A stretch of 12,204 nucleotides of DNA from NCBI GenBank assembly GCA_029982105.1, contig JARRCQ010000020.1, forward strand, positions 1 through 12,204, read 5' to 3'. This document shows, piece by piece, positions 1-8,837 of the stretch. Origin of the DNA: Candidatus Atribacteria bacterium. GTDB lineage: Bacteria; Atribacterota; Atribacteria; Atribacterales; Caldatribacteriaceae. Within the stretch, counting starts at the first letter, position 1. The number at the start of each line of letters is the position of its first letter. The notes below the pieces were generated by a model, which was not told the origin of the DNA, did no database searches, and saw nothing but the letters and a program-made list of their open reading frames with translations. The position numbers and the translations under genes were made by a program.

Positions 1-827
1 TCCACTAAACGTTTGGCCCGCTCTAAAGTAAGTTCAGCTACCCGGAGGTGATTTTCTGGCTTTTGGTCAAAAGTAGAAGCAATTACTTGTCCCTTGACTG
101 AGCGTTCCATCTGAGTAACCTCTTCTGGCCGTTCGTCAACTAGCAAAACAATTAATACCACATCAGGATAGTTGGCCATTATACCGTTGGCGATTTTCTC
201 CAGAAGTACTGTTTTTCCCGCCTTAGGAGGAGAAACTATCAACCCTCTTTGTCCTTTCCCGATGGGAACAAAGAGATCGATAATACGAGTAGAAATTTCC
301 TCGGGAACCGTTTCCAAAACTAACTGCTCATCGGGGAAAATAGGAGTGAGATTCTCAAACAGAGGGCGTTTTTTAGCCTGATCTGGGTCTTCATCGTTTA
401 TAGCTTCAATTCGCAAAAGGGCATAGTATCTTTCTCCTTCTTTGGGAGGACGCACTTGTCCTGCTATTTTATCTCCCACGCTTAACATAAAGCGCTTAAT
501 TTGAGAAGGAGAAACATAAACATCACTATCGCTGGGACTAAAGTCATCAGAGGTGCGCAAAAACCCATAGCCCTCTGGAGTAATTTCTAAAACTCCTTCA
601 CTAAACAGATATCCCTTAGATTCGGCAGATTTTTTAAGAATTTCGAATACTAAATCATTTTTCTTTTTACGGCTATAACCAGATATACCCAAACTCTGGG
701 CAATTTCGAATAATTCAGCATTAGTTTTCTTTTTCAGATCTGCCAAAGAAAATTGGGTGGTAGGTACTTTTTTCTCTGTTTCCTTTTCTTCTACCAACTC
801 TTTAACCGAGTTATCATTGCTATCCAC
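1..827 (-). CDS. rho: Transcription termination factor Rho, N-terminal 275 residues (3' end beyond left edge)
   Basis: Rho is a hexameric RNA-dependent ATPase and helicase that ends transcription of untranslated RNA. I translated this from the minus strand. A short acidic leader is followed by the Rho N-terminal helical domain (about 27-70, LADLKKKTNAELFEIAQ). The cold-shock-like RNA-binding domain comes next (about 75-145), with GYGFLR at 86-91, SPSQIKRF at 106-113 and RPPKEGERYYALL. The ATPase core then starts, with the P-loop SPPKAGKT at 199-206 and LLVDERPEEVT around 228-238. The start is GTG at 827, with GGAGG 8 bases upstream. That ribosome-binding site lies against the stop codon of the preceding gene (15 bp gap), so rho appears to be the distal gene of the pyrG operon. 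The remaining ATPase half, with the Q- and R-loops, is outside the window. No insertion or frameshift is seen. Confidence 0.97.
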   Translation of the reverse strand, partial: MDSNDNSVKELVEEKETEKKVPTTQFSLADLKKKTNAELFEIAQSLGISGYSRKKKNDLVFEILKKSAESKGYLFSEGVLEITPEGYGFLRTSDDFSPSDSDVYVSPSQIKRFMLSVGDKIAGQVRPPKEGERYYALLRIEAINDEDPDQAKKRPLFENLTPIFPDEQLVLETVPEEISTRIIDLFVPIGKGQRGLIVSPPKAGKTVLLEKIANGIMANYPDVVLIVLLVDERPEEVTQMERSVKGQVIASTFDQKPENHLRVAELTLERAKRLV

Positions 828-842
828 TTCTATATCCTCCTC

Positions 843-1592
843 TTATTTTTTTAAAATCCTCTCCGCTACCTGAACATGGCCTACTTTATCTACATCAAAA
901 CCCATTTCTGGGTAGGGAGTAATAACAGCTAAAGCTTTTATGCCCAACACTTTATCTACTCTCTCTTCTACATCCTTAATAGTTAACTGCTTAGTTAGAT
1001 ATTTGAAAATTATTTTTGCCCCTATCAAGCGAGCCAGAGCAAGAGGGTTCTTACGATTTTCAACTATTTTAGAAAGCCACTCTTTTTTCTTTTCCATCAT
1101 CCGAGGATTGAGAAACAGTACATCGCCACCAGTAAAACATCCATCTCGTAAGCATACAAAAGTTCTTTGAGAGTCATTTAGCTTTTTCTCATAAACTTCC
1201 CGACGAATAATAGGATAATAAAAATCAGCTTCTTCTTTGCTGCATCTTAACAAGAAATCCTCTATCATTTCACCCTTTAGAAGAGGTAAATCACTACTAA
1301 CTACTAAAACTTTCTCTTTAGTTTGTAAAGCCTCTAAACCTTTCCAGGTACTTTCAAAGGGGTTTTTCCCTGAAGGGACTACTTCTTCAACCAAACCACC
1401 AATTCGGCATTTTATTTCTTTCACTGGCCCAACTACTATAATTCTCTTAATAGAGGAAACACTTTTGAGGGCTTCTATTACATACTCTATCATAAACTTA
1501 TCCTTTATGACAAGTAGGGACCGGTTAATAATCCCAAACTTTTTTTCAATCTCTCCCCCCTCACCACCTGCCAAAACCAAGGCATCAGTCAT
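843..1592 (-). CDS. MobA-like nucleotidyltransferase family protein
   Basis: 249 residues with an NTP-transferase (Rossmann-like, GT-A) fold. The nucleotide-binding start is ALVLAGGEGG (4-13), the metal-binding Asp is in VVSSDLPLL (D101), and the C-terminal tail GFDVDKVGHVQVAE resembles the DvDtpeDl ending of MobA/GlmU-like enzymes. The family transfers a nucleotidyl group from an NTP to a sugar phosphate or cofactor, but the substrate here cannot be read from the sequence. Two family features are weak: the usual Arg in the GxGxR loop is absent (EGGEIEKK), and the NK(A/S)L lysine region reads NRSLLVI. The ATG overlaps the end of ispE by 8 bp and uses a GGGAGGG site inside ispE, so translation is probably coupled. 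It is unlikely to be IspD, because the characteristic IspD motifs are not seen. It could have reduced or altered activity. Confidence 0.8.
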   Translation of the reverse strand: MTDALVLAGGEGGEIEKKFGIINRSLLVIKDKFMIEYVIEALKSVSSIKRIIVVGPVKEIKCRIGGLVEEVVPSGKNPFESTWKGLEALQTKEKVLVVSSDLPLLKGEMIEDFLLRCSKEEADFYYPIIRREVYEKKLNDSQRTFVCLRDGCFTGGDVLFLNPRMMEKKKEWLSKIVENRKNPLALARLIGAKIIFKYLTKQLTIKDVEERVDKVLGIKALAVITPYPEMGFDVDKVGHVQVAERILKK

Positions 1593-2493
1593 ATTTTTTC
1601 CCTCCCTCTCTTGTTCCCCAAGTAGAAGTTAAAATAACTTTAACACCGGAAGAGGAAACCTCTTTCACTATTCTCTCGCCTTCTTCCTCGCTTTCCACCA
1701 CTCCCACTAAAGTAGAACCGCTACCGCTCATAAACACTTTTTTACATCCTAACTCTAAAAGTAGCCTCTTGTAGAAGGTTAAAGCTGGAAAACATTGGAA
1801 AATCACCTCTTCAAAATCATTCCAGATTACTTCTTCTATTATCTCCGGATTTTTCGCTTCTAAAAACTCCTCAAGAGTTATTTCTGGTCTTTTGTCTCTT
1901 TTAATCTCCCTCTTTTTTTCTTCCCAACACCGATAAGCCCAAGCAGTAGAAATAAAAAAAGGAGGGAAAAGCAAAACCAAAAACCGGTGAGGAGCAAAAA
2001 ACAGAGGTTCTACCTCTTCTCCTCTTCCGCCCACCCGGGCAAAAGGAGTTCCCCGAACAAAAAAAGGAATATCCGAACCTATCTGGATAGCAATAGACTT
2101 GGCTTCTTCCCAGTTTAAATTTAACTTAAAAACAGAATTAACTAATTGCAAAATAGAAGCTACGTTACTGCTCCCTCCCCCCAGCCCGCTTCCGGGAGGA
2201 ATATTTTTTTTAATCTTTATGTTGAATCCCACTTCCTGGAGAGGAGGAGATATTTTACGCAACTCCTTTAACAACCTGCCTAAGATGCCATCTTCTCCAG
2301 TAGGGATGGGCAAATTACAGGTAACACAATCTCTTTCTCCCCAAGAAACTTCAATTTCATCCCCAAAGGTAATTCTTTGCATCAGTGACTCAATTTTATG
2401 ATAACCATCGGGGAACATATCACCAATTTTTAAAAACCAGTTAATTTTCCCATAAGAAGGGAAAACAAATCTTTCACACACTGATGTTTGCAC
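1585..2493 (-). CDS. ispE: 4-diphosphocytidyl-2-C-methyl-D-erythritol kinase (IspE)
   Basis: ATP-dependent kinase of the MEP (non-mevalonate) isoprenoid pathway, cytoplasmic, phosphorylating the 2-hydroxyl of CDP-methylerythritol. It has GHMP-kinase features: SYGKINWFLKI with the active-site Lys at 16, PDGYHKIESLMQ (28-39), the glycine-rich ATP loop PPGSGLGGGSSN (99-110), catalytic Asp in GSDIPFF (D141), and the C-terminal glycine motif MSGSGSTLVG. The length of 302 is slightly above the usual 280-290. The start is GTG at 2493, 20 bp inside murI. No strong ribosome-binding site is visible there, so re-initiation after murI is likely, and a GTG four codons downstream is an alternative. The gene ends inside the nucleotidyltransferase start (ATGACTGA). 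Assignment is firm. Confidence 0.95.
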   Translation of the reverse strand: MQTSVCERFVFPSYGKINWFLKIGDMFPDGYHKIESLMQRITFGDEIEVSWGERDCVTCNLPIPTGEDGILGRLLKELRKISPPLQEVGFNIKIKKNIPPGSGLGGGSSNVASILQLVNSVFKLNLNWEEAKSIAIQIGSDIPFFVRGTPFARVGGRGEEVEPLFFAPHRFLVLLFPPFFISTAWAYRCWEEKKREIKRDKRPEITLEEFLEAKNPEIIEEVIWNDFEEVIFQCFPALTFYKRLLLELGCKKVFMSGSGSTLVGVVESEEEGERIVKEVSSSGVKVILTSTWGTREGGKKYD

Positions 2494-3289
2494 CTAAATC
2501 AACAGGAAAAAGGCGTATTTCTTCTTGGAAATGAAAAGGAAAACTCTGTAGTGACTTCTGAAAAGAAGAGATATCACCTCGCACTAAAATAGAAAGTTTG
2601 CCCCCAAAAGAGTTTTCTTGTTTTAAGGACAATTTCTTTTTTACCTCTTGAGCACAGGTCCATCCTGGGTCCACTATTTCTATATCTCTTCCTACCAATT
2701 CTTGAAAAAACCAACTGATAAGAGAAAAATGGGTACAGCCCATAATCAGGGTGTCTATTCCCTTTTCCTTTAGAGAAATCAACCTACTTTTGATTTGTTT
2801 TCTCCACTCCGGGCTATTAAATTCTCCCTTCTCTACCGCCCTAACGAAGTCCGGCCAAGCCTCTTCTACTACTTCCAGAGCAGGATTAATTTCTCTTAGA
2901 GTTTTGTGAAAAGCTCCGGATTTTACTGTAGCTCGAGTAGCTAACACTCCTATCTTACCTCGCTTGGTAGCTTTTCCTGCTTCCTGACAAGCTGGTTGAA
3001 CAATCCCCATAACCGGAACTGTTACCAGTTGAGCCAGATCCGAAAGACAAAGAGAGCTAAGAGTACCACAAGCAGTAACTACTAATTTTACTTTTCTCTG
3101 AGAGAGATAACCAATAATTGGTTTTACTATTTCCAACAACTCTTCCTTAGTTTTCTCTCCATAAGGGAAGTTAAGAGGGTCAGCTACATATATAATATCT
3201 TCTGCTGGTAAAAGGGTTCTTACTGCCCTCACTACGCTTAAACCGCCGATACCTGAATCAATTATTCCCAGAGGACGCTTAATTTTCAA
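2474..3289 (-). CDS. murI: Glutamate racemase (MurI), divergent active-site motif
   Basis: Cofactor-independent racemase that makes D-glutamate for peptidoglycan. At 271 residues it is a normal length. Conserved elements are GIIDSGIGGLSVV with catalytic Asp11/Ser12, NFPYGEKT (40-47), the first catalytic Cys74 in TACGTLSS, and the second, Cys185, in MGCTHFSL. Both cysteines and the His after the second are present. Differences from the usual family are visible: ACNT reads ACGT (Gly75), the VIEPG-like stretch reads IVQPA, and the usual CPxxVPLVE reads WPDFVRAVE. The start is TTG at 3289, 2 bp after the pyrG stop, with GGGGAG at the end of pyrG as the ribosome-binding site. The position in a housekeeping operon supports a real cell-wall role, but a related Asp/Glu racemase with changed specificity cannot be excluded. 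Confidence 0.88.
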   Translation of the reverse strand: MKIKRPLGIIDSGIGGLSVVRAVRTLLPAEDIIYVADPLNFPYGEKTKEELLEIVKPIIGYLSQRKVKLVVTACGTLSSLCLSDLAQLVTVPVMGIVQPACQEAGKATKRGKIGVLATRATVKSGAFHKTLREINPALEVVEEAWPDFVRAVEKGEFNSPEWRKQIKSRLISLKEKGIDTLIMGCTHFSLISWFFQELVGRDIEIVDPGWTCAQEVKKKLSLKQENSFGGKLSILVRGDISSFQKSLQSFPFHFQEEIRLFPVDLGANISV

Positions 3290-3291
3290 GT

Positions 3292-5088
<1,797 letters not shown>

Positions 5089-5092
5089 TCAT

Positions 5093-6757
5093 TCACATAT
5101 TATCAGGAGCAGAAATCCCCAAAAGTTGAAAAGCGTTCTTTAATACTATTTGTACCACTCGACAGAGATTTAATCGAAAAGAAGTAAGTTCAGGGTTATT
5201 CTCATCAATTATCCGGTAAAGATTGTAAAAAGAGTGAAAATCACCACACAAATCCTGTAGATAATTACAAATCAAATAAGGTTGGCGCAAAAGAGCGCTG
5301 CGCTTTACTGTTTCTGGAAAATAAGCTATTTTTTTGACTATCTCTCTCTCCTCTTCACTGGGAAAATCAGACCAGGCGCCAATTTGGGAAAGAGGAGTAA
5401 AGCCTCTTTTTTCTGCTTCTTTAAACAGAGAAGAAACGCGGGCATGAGCATATTGAACATAATATACCGGATTATCCATAGACTGTTTTTTGGCTTCTTC
5501 TATATCAAACTCAAGATGAGTAGCCGGATCTCTCATTAAAAAATAGTAACGGGCTACATCTGCTCCTACCTCGTCAAGTAACTGCCGTAGGGGCACAAAC
5601 TCGCCTTGCCTGGTAGACATTCTCTCTGGTTGTCCTCCTCGCAGGAGAGTAACAAACTGAACAATAAACATTTCTAAGAAATCCTGAGGAAGACCTAAAG
5701 CCTGCATTGCCGCATACATTCGGGGAATATAACCATGATGGTCTGCTCCCCAGATATCAATTACCAGTTGGAATCCTCTTTTCCATTTATTCCAATGATA
5801 AGCAATATCAGAAGCAAAGTAAGTAGGTAACCCGTTTTCTCGCACTAATACCCTATCTTTGTCGTCTCCCCAATCAGTAGTCCGGAGCCACAGAGCACTA
5901 CCTTTAGTATAAGTATATCCTCGTTCCTTCAAAAGAGATAATATTTCCTCCACTTCTCCCTTTTGATAGAGAGAACTCTCCCGAAACCATACATCAAAAT
6001 GCACTCGAAAATCATCTAAATCCTGGCGAATATCGTTTAAAATTTCTTGCACTGCAAAGGTTCGGAATACTTTCAAACGCTCCGCCGGAGGAAGGTCTAA
6101 AATTTCTCTTCCTTTTTCCTGCAATAATTTCTCGGCCATAGAGATGAGATAATCTCCTTGATAGCCATCTTCAGGAATTTCTGCCTTTTCTCCTAAAATC
6201 TGACGAAAGCGTGCTTCAAGAGAAGCTCCCAAAAGGTCAATTTGTCTTCCCGCATCGTTAACATAATATTCTTTTTCCACTTGAAAACCAGCTTTTTTTA
6301 AAATCCGGGATAGGCTATCTCCAAAAGCAGCACATTTACCGTGCCCCACATGCAAAGGACCGGTAGGATTTACACTTACAAACTCTACCTGGGTTTTCTT
6401 ACCCTTACCCAAGTCTACCGCCCCAAAATCTTCCCCCTCCTCCACCACTTCTGAGATAAAGGACAATAAAACCTCGTCCTGCAAAAAGAAGTTAACAAAC
6501 CCCCCTCCTGCTACCTCTACTCGAGCAAAATTTCCCAAATTCTGGGCGAGAGAGGCTTGCAATTTAGTAGCTAATTCTCGAGGGGATTTTTTTACTTTCC
6601 GAGAAAGGATAAAAGCCAGATTGGTGGCAAAATCACCATGGTTTCTATCACGAGTAGACTCAATAGATATTTCTTTTTCTTCCACCACTCCCGGAAAATC
6701 TACCGCTAGAACTTTTTTCATTTCTTCTTTAAGCATTTCAGTAATTAAGCGACTCAT
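5093..6757 (-). CDS. argS: Arginyl-tRNA synthetase (ArgS)
   Basis: Class I aminoacyl-tRNA synthetase charging tRNA-Arg. 554 residues, a normal length. The N-terminal additional (Add-1-like) domain spans about 1-105. The Rossmann catalytic core has VSVNPTGPLHVGHG (127-140, HIGH signature HVGH) and EYYVNDAGRQ (163-172), and the KMSKS-equivalent RMSTRQG is at 379-385. The DALR anticodon-binding domain covers roughly 430-554 (YAHARVSSLFKEA at its start). ATG 6757 is preceded by AAGGAAGAGG at suitable spacing. The gene is transcribed from a strong promoter candidate just upstream and appears to be its own unit, with a 184 bp gap to pyrG that holds hairpins and a second promoter. Nothing unusual is seen in the catalytic motifs. 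Confidence 0.97.
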   Translation of the reverse strand: MSRLITEMLKEEMKKVLAVDFPGVVEEKEISIESTRDRNHGDFATNLAFILSRKVKKSPRELATKLQASLAQNLGNFARVEVAGGGFVNFFLQDEVLLSFISEVVEEGEDFGAVDLGKGKKTQVEFVSVNPTGPLHVGHGKCAAFGDSLSRILKKAGFQVEKEYYVNDAGRQIDLLGASLEARFRQILGEKAEIPEDGYQGDYLISMAEKLLQEKGREILDLPPAERLKVFRTFAVQEILNDIRQDLDDFRVHFDVWFRESSLYQKGEVEEILSLLKERGYTYTKGSALWLRTTDWGDDKDRVLVRENGLPTYFASDIAYHWNKWKRGFQLVIDIWGADHHGYIPRMYAAMQALGLPQDFLEMFIVQFVTLLRGGQPERMSTRQGEFVPLRQLLDEVGADVARYYFLMRDPATHLEFDIEEAKKQSMDNPVYYVQYAHARVSSLFKEAEKRGFTPLSQIGAWSDFPSEEEREIVKKIAYFPETVKRSALLRQPYLICNYLQDLCGDFHSFYNLYRIIDENNPELTSFRLNLCRVVQIVLKNAFQLLGISAPDNM

Positions 6758-6793
6758 AGACCTCTTCCTTATATCTCGAATTCAACTCTGGTC

Positions 6794-6822
6794 ATTATAT
6801 ATTTTTTTAAAGCGAGGTTCAA
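6794..6822 (-). promoter_or_regulatory. Promoter of argS
   Basis: On the minus strand TTGAAC (6817-6822), a 17-base AT-rich spacer and a perfect TATAAT (6794-6799). The expected start is near 6787, giving a leader of about 30 bases. This is one of the best sigma-70 type matches in the window. Confidence 0.75.
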
Positions 6823-7057
6823 TGGGTATTTTATACTATCATGCTATATAATGGTAACTTTCCCCTTTTTGCTTTTCTTAGCGAGAGAGGAGAGGTTTTG
6901 TCTTATATAGTTAACCGCAAAAAGCAGTCTGCGACGCAAGATTAAGAAAGCAAAAGAACAATAAAAGGGAGTACCCCTTTATAATCCCCCAAAAAAGCAA
7001 AGGGAAAAAACAAATACTACTGGTGGAAAGGTAGCCTACGGCGCTTCCCCCCCCTTC

Positions 7058-7097
7058 TGTCATCGCGAGGGAGGCCAAAGGCCGACCGTGGCGATCT
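7058..7097. repeat. Dispersed palindromic repeat, TGTCATCGCGAG...GGCGATCT type
   Basis: It begins TGTCATCGCGAGG and ends GTGGCGATCT. Outer arms ATCGC/GCGAT and inner arms GGCC-AAA-GGCC make an imperfect hairpin. From general knowledge, near-identical elements (TGTCATTGCGAG...GGCAATCT) recur between genes in many unrelated bacteria, and their minus-strand translation gives the familiar RHGRPLASLAMT. A GGAA...GCC-TAC-GGC...TTCC hairpin lies just before it (7025-7049). Confidence 0.7.
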
Positions 7098-7255
7098 GTT
7101 TTTTTCAATATAAGCATCAAAAAAGCAAAGACTTAAAAATCAAAGATTACCGAAGGGAAAAGCATCCTTCAGGGGGGTAAAACTCCTTATAACCCCCAAA
7201 GAAAAAACAAGGCCAAAGAAGCCAAAATTAACACGGAGAAAAAACGCCCCCGCGT

Positions 7256-7286
7256 TGTCACCCCTGAATGCTTCTGCGAGGAATCT
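7256..7286. repeat. Second dispersed palindromic repeat, TGTCACCCCTGA...GAGGAATCT type
   Basis: It begins TGTCACCCCTGAATGC and ends GCGAGGAATCT, the same layout as the copy at 7058. From general knowledge it matches the widespread TGTCAT(C)CTGA...GGATCT class of intergenic repeat. Its CCCCTGAA (7260-7267 region) also pairs with TTCAGGGG near 7168-7175. Confidence 0.55.
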
Positions 7287-7356
7287 AAACAACAATAAAG
7301 AGTAAACTCCTATAATCCCAGAAAGACAAAAAAACAAAACTAAAAGACTACTAGAG

Positions 7357-7464
7357 ATATTATAGTATCCCTCTGTGTGTAGCGATCTCGCTTTTAACTT
7401 CCGATGTAATTTACTTTTTTTAAAGTTTTAATATTTTAACCAGCTTTGGGGGATACTATAATAT
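7357..7464. repeat. Perfect 15 bp inverted repeat enclosing 78 bp
   Basis: ATATTATAGTATCCC (7357-7371) and GGGATACTATAATAT (7450-7464) are exact reverse complements. The enclosed 78 bases are AT-rich and non-coding, apart from a small AGCGA-TC-TCGCT palindrome near 7381-7392. The size and terminal arms fit a small non-autonomous element or a pair of protein-binding sites. I see no clear target-site duplication. The right arm contains the -10 box of the peptidase gene. Confidence 0.7.
7435..7462 (+). promoter_or_regulatory. Candidate promoter of the prepilin peptidase gene
   Basis: TTTAAC (7435-7440), 16 bases, then TATAAT (7457-7462). The -10 lies within the right arm of the 15 bp inverted repeat. 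It leaves a leader of roughly 40 bases to the ATG at 7509, with AGGAGGG at 7493-7499 as ribosome-binding site. Confidence 0.5.
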
Positions 7465-7508
7465 GAAAAGAGATGGCAAAAAGAGCAGTAATAGGAGGGT
7501 AGATACTT

Positions 7509-7973
7509 ATGATAGGAAACTGGCTTTTAGCTATTGCTCTTTTGATTGTTTTATTTTTTATTTCCTGGATAGATTTGCGAGAGAAGAGAATTCCCAATGA
7601 GCTGGTGTTTGTAATTGTAGTTCTGGGTGTTATATCTTTATTGTTAGGCCAACCCCTTTCCCCAGCAATTTTAGGAGGAGCAATTTATTTTTCTCTTCTT
7701 TTTCTCATTTACATTCTTTTTCCCGGAGGAATGGGTTTAGGAGATGTGAAACTCGCTGGAGCTTTAGGATTTCTCCTGGGTTGGGAAAAAACACTTCTTG
7801 CTTTTTTGCTCTCTTTTTTAGGAGGAGCACTTATAGGCGTCCTCTTAATAGCTCTGAGCTTTAAAAAAAGGCGTGATCCTATCCCTTTTGCTCCTTTTAT
7901 GGCTGGAGGAGCAATAATCGCTTTTTTCTGGGGAGAGAAAATAATAAATTGGTACCTTCATCTATTCTATTAA
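7509..7973 (+). CDS. Type IV prepilin peptidase, A24 family (peptidase domain only)
   Basis: Membrane aspartic protease that cleaves prepilin-like leader peptides. 154 residues with about five or six hydrophobic segments. The two catalytic Asp motifs are present: D22 in WIDLREKRIPNEL and D79 in GMGLGDVKLAG (the GxGD motif). The C-terminal DPIPFAPFMAGG is typical of the family. It lacks the N-terminal cysteine-rich methyltransferase domain of full PilD, so it matches the short, CpaA/TadV-like or PilD-C form. AGGAGGG lies 9 bases before the ATG. No pilin or secretion gene is next to it, so its substrates must be encoded elsewhere. It converges with the pRiA4b-like gene, with a strong hairpin between them. 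Confidence 0.9.
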   Translation: MIGNWLLAIALLIVLFFISWIDLREKRIPNELVFVIVVLGVISLLLGQPLSPAILGGAIYFSLLFLIYILFPGGMGLGDVKLAGALGFLLGWEKTLLAFLLSFLGGALIGVLLIALSFKKRRDPIPFAPFMAGGAIIAFFWGEKIINWYLHLFY

Positions 7974-8016
7974 AATGTCAACCCCTCTGGCCTTTAGAGG
8001 AAAGTTTATATAATTT

Positions 8017-8055
8017 GTTTCTTCCAGCTTTTAGACATCCAAAGCTGAAAGAAAC
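8017..8055. terminator. Strong hairpin between convergent genes
   Basis: GTTTCTTCCAGCTTT (8017-8031) pairs with AAAGCTGAAAGAAAC (8041-8055) over 15 positions with one mismatch, around the 9-base loop TAGACATCC. It lies between the ends of the peptidase gene (+) and the pRiA4b-like gene (-), where a shared terminator is expected. No T-run follows on either strand, so it may be a pausing or mRNA-protecting structure or a Rho-assisted terminator. A smaller hairpin, CCTCT...AGAGG, lies at about 7984-8000. Confidence 0.5.
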
Positions 8056-8083
8056 AACAATACTGGGGGAAAGCTTTATGTAC

Positions 8084-8689
8084 CTATTCCTCCTCAAAGG
8101 CTTTCTTAAAGCGGATGGCAGGGTCGCCAAACAACACTTTCTTCGGGTCAAATTGTTCGGGGTCGAATTTCCCTCCCAACCACATTAACATTTCTTCGTA
8201 CTCTTCATCGTCCGGATTACTAATGATTTCCAGGAGTCTTTCGTATCCTGGTATCCCTCCACAGTCTTCCGGAGGACAGGCTCTTTCTCCTCCCAAACAT
8301 ATTGGATATCTAACTCCAGCTTCTCGAGGCAGAATTTTTTCCAGTTCTACTTTGTGTTCCCAACCATCACCAAAATCGTATAAATATACTGCCACTTTAT
8401 TTTCTGGAGTAAACCACTGGGCGATTTTCTGCCTCCAGCCAGCAAGGGTTGCCCTAGTCCAATCATAGTCGTCGGCAGGAAGTCCTATGAGCTTCAGATT
8501 TCCTGTAGCGGGATTAACCATTTCAAACTGATGAAGGTGGTAATCCTGCCAACCCATAACATCCTGGATGGCCACATGTAAGTCCCAAAAAGTATAAGTT
8601 TCTGGAACCTGGATTCGCCGCCAGATGGGTGGTCTGATGCCTTTTAAAGTAATTTTGAACTGGTATACCCGATCAAATTTTCTTTTCAT
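8084..8689 (-). CDS. Plasmid pRiA4b ORF-3 family protein
   Basis: 201 residues matching the pRiA4b_Orf3-like family throughout: YQFKITLKGIRPPIWRRIQVP at the N-terminus, TFWDLHVAIQDVMGWQDYHLHQF in the first half, LYDFGDGWEHKVELEKI (103-119), and the cysteine cluster CLGGERACPPEDCGG (131-145), followed by Y149 and an acidic tail. The family is common on plasmids and mobile elements and its biochemical role is not established; nothing here resolves it. The start is ATG 8689 with GGAGG 9 bases upstream. Full-length and intact. Its neighbours on the same strand are the remains of a MNT/HEPN pair, so it sits in an accessory patch between housekeeping genes. Confidence 0.88.
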   Translation of the reverse strand: MKRKFDRVYQFKITLKGIRPPIWRRIQVPETYTFWDLHVAIQDVMGWQDYHLHQFEMVNPATGNLKLIGLPADDYDWTRATLAGWRQKIAQWFTPENKVAVYLYDFGDGWEHKVELEKILPREAGVRYPICLGGERACPPEDCGGIPGYERLLEIISNPDDEEYEEMLMWLGGKFDPEQFDPKKVLFGDPAIRFKKAFEEE

Positions 8690-8758
8690 AGCTTATCGCC
8701 TCCTAAGATTGAATTTAGCTCTGTTTACCTTTCCCCTATTTGGCTCAGAAACTTTTTC

Positions 8759-8784
8759 CCGAGCGTGAGTCTCGGCTATTTTTT
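8759..8784 (+). terminator. Weak terminator-like hairpin
   Basis: CCGAG (8759-8763), a 7-base loop and CTCGG (8771-8775), followed by CTATTTTTT on the plus strand. No plus-strand gene ends nearby, so its use is doubtful. It lies in the leader region of the minus-strand pRiA4b-like gene, where the hairpin could instead shape the 5' UTR. Confidence 0.25.
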
Positions 8785-8791
8785 GGTGGTA

Positions 8792-8818
8792 TAGTTTAGG
8801 GGATGGAAACCCCTACTA
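8792..8818. other. Hairpin upstream of the pRiA4b-like gene
   Basis: AGGGG (8798-8802) and CCCCT (8810-8814) enclose ATGGAAA. Outer TAGT (8792-8795) and ACTA (8815-8818) extend the stem with a two-base bulge. It lies between the broken HEPN gene and the pRiA4b-like gene and has no T-run on either side. Its role is unknown. Confidence 0.35.
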
Positions 8819-8837
8819 CTCATAAGGAACATACACT

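Larger units (their letters stand above)
6950..7345. repeat. Three degenerate copies of a TATAATCCC-centred unit
   Basis: Copies at about 6955-7012, 7172-7220 and 7288-7345 share the order ACAATAAA, then GAGTA or GTAAAACTCC, then TATAATCCC or TATAACCCC, then an A-rich tail (AAAGAAAAAACA-like). The outer two copies match best. On the minus strand the same unit reads GGGATTATA...TACTC...TTTATTGTT. The copies are imperfect in length and sequence, so they look old and decaying. I do not recognise a named family. Confidence 0.5.
6860..7356. other. Long intergenic stretch with no gene, filled with degenerate repeats
   Basis: About 500 bases between the argS promoter and the inverted repeat near 7357 show no believable coding sequence. 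Two short minus-strand reading frames (6911-7120 and 7140-7337) are translations of repeat DNA, giving phrases such as RHGRPLASLAMT and YSLLLF. The DNA is made of A-rich plus-strand runs broken by GC-rich hairpins: 6961-6980, where ATAAA and GGG pair with CCC and TTTAT around an AGTA loop, and 7173-7197, GGGGGT with ACCCCC. The named repeats inside it are listed separately. Confidence 0.7.

Noticed and set aside
843..1592. Calling the nucleotidyltransferase IspD because it neighbours IspE
   Set aside because: It fits MobA/GlmU-like NTP transferases better and the characteristic IspD motifs are not seen.
6911..7337. Two short minus-strand reading frames (6911-7120, 7140-7337) with hydrophobic products
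   Set aside because: They translate dispersed repeat DNA (RHGRPLASLAMT, YSLLLF) and have no convincing family pattern.
7949..8188. Plus-strand frame overlapping the end of the prepilin peptidase gene and the pRiA4b-like gene
   Set aside because: It is a shadow of two real genes and a hairpin, with no ribosome-binding site or family likeness.
8797..8815. GTTTCCATCCCCTAAAC, which resembles the start of some CRISPR repeats
   Set aside because: Only one copy, with no regularly spaced repeats or cas genes. A simple hairpin explains it.
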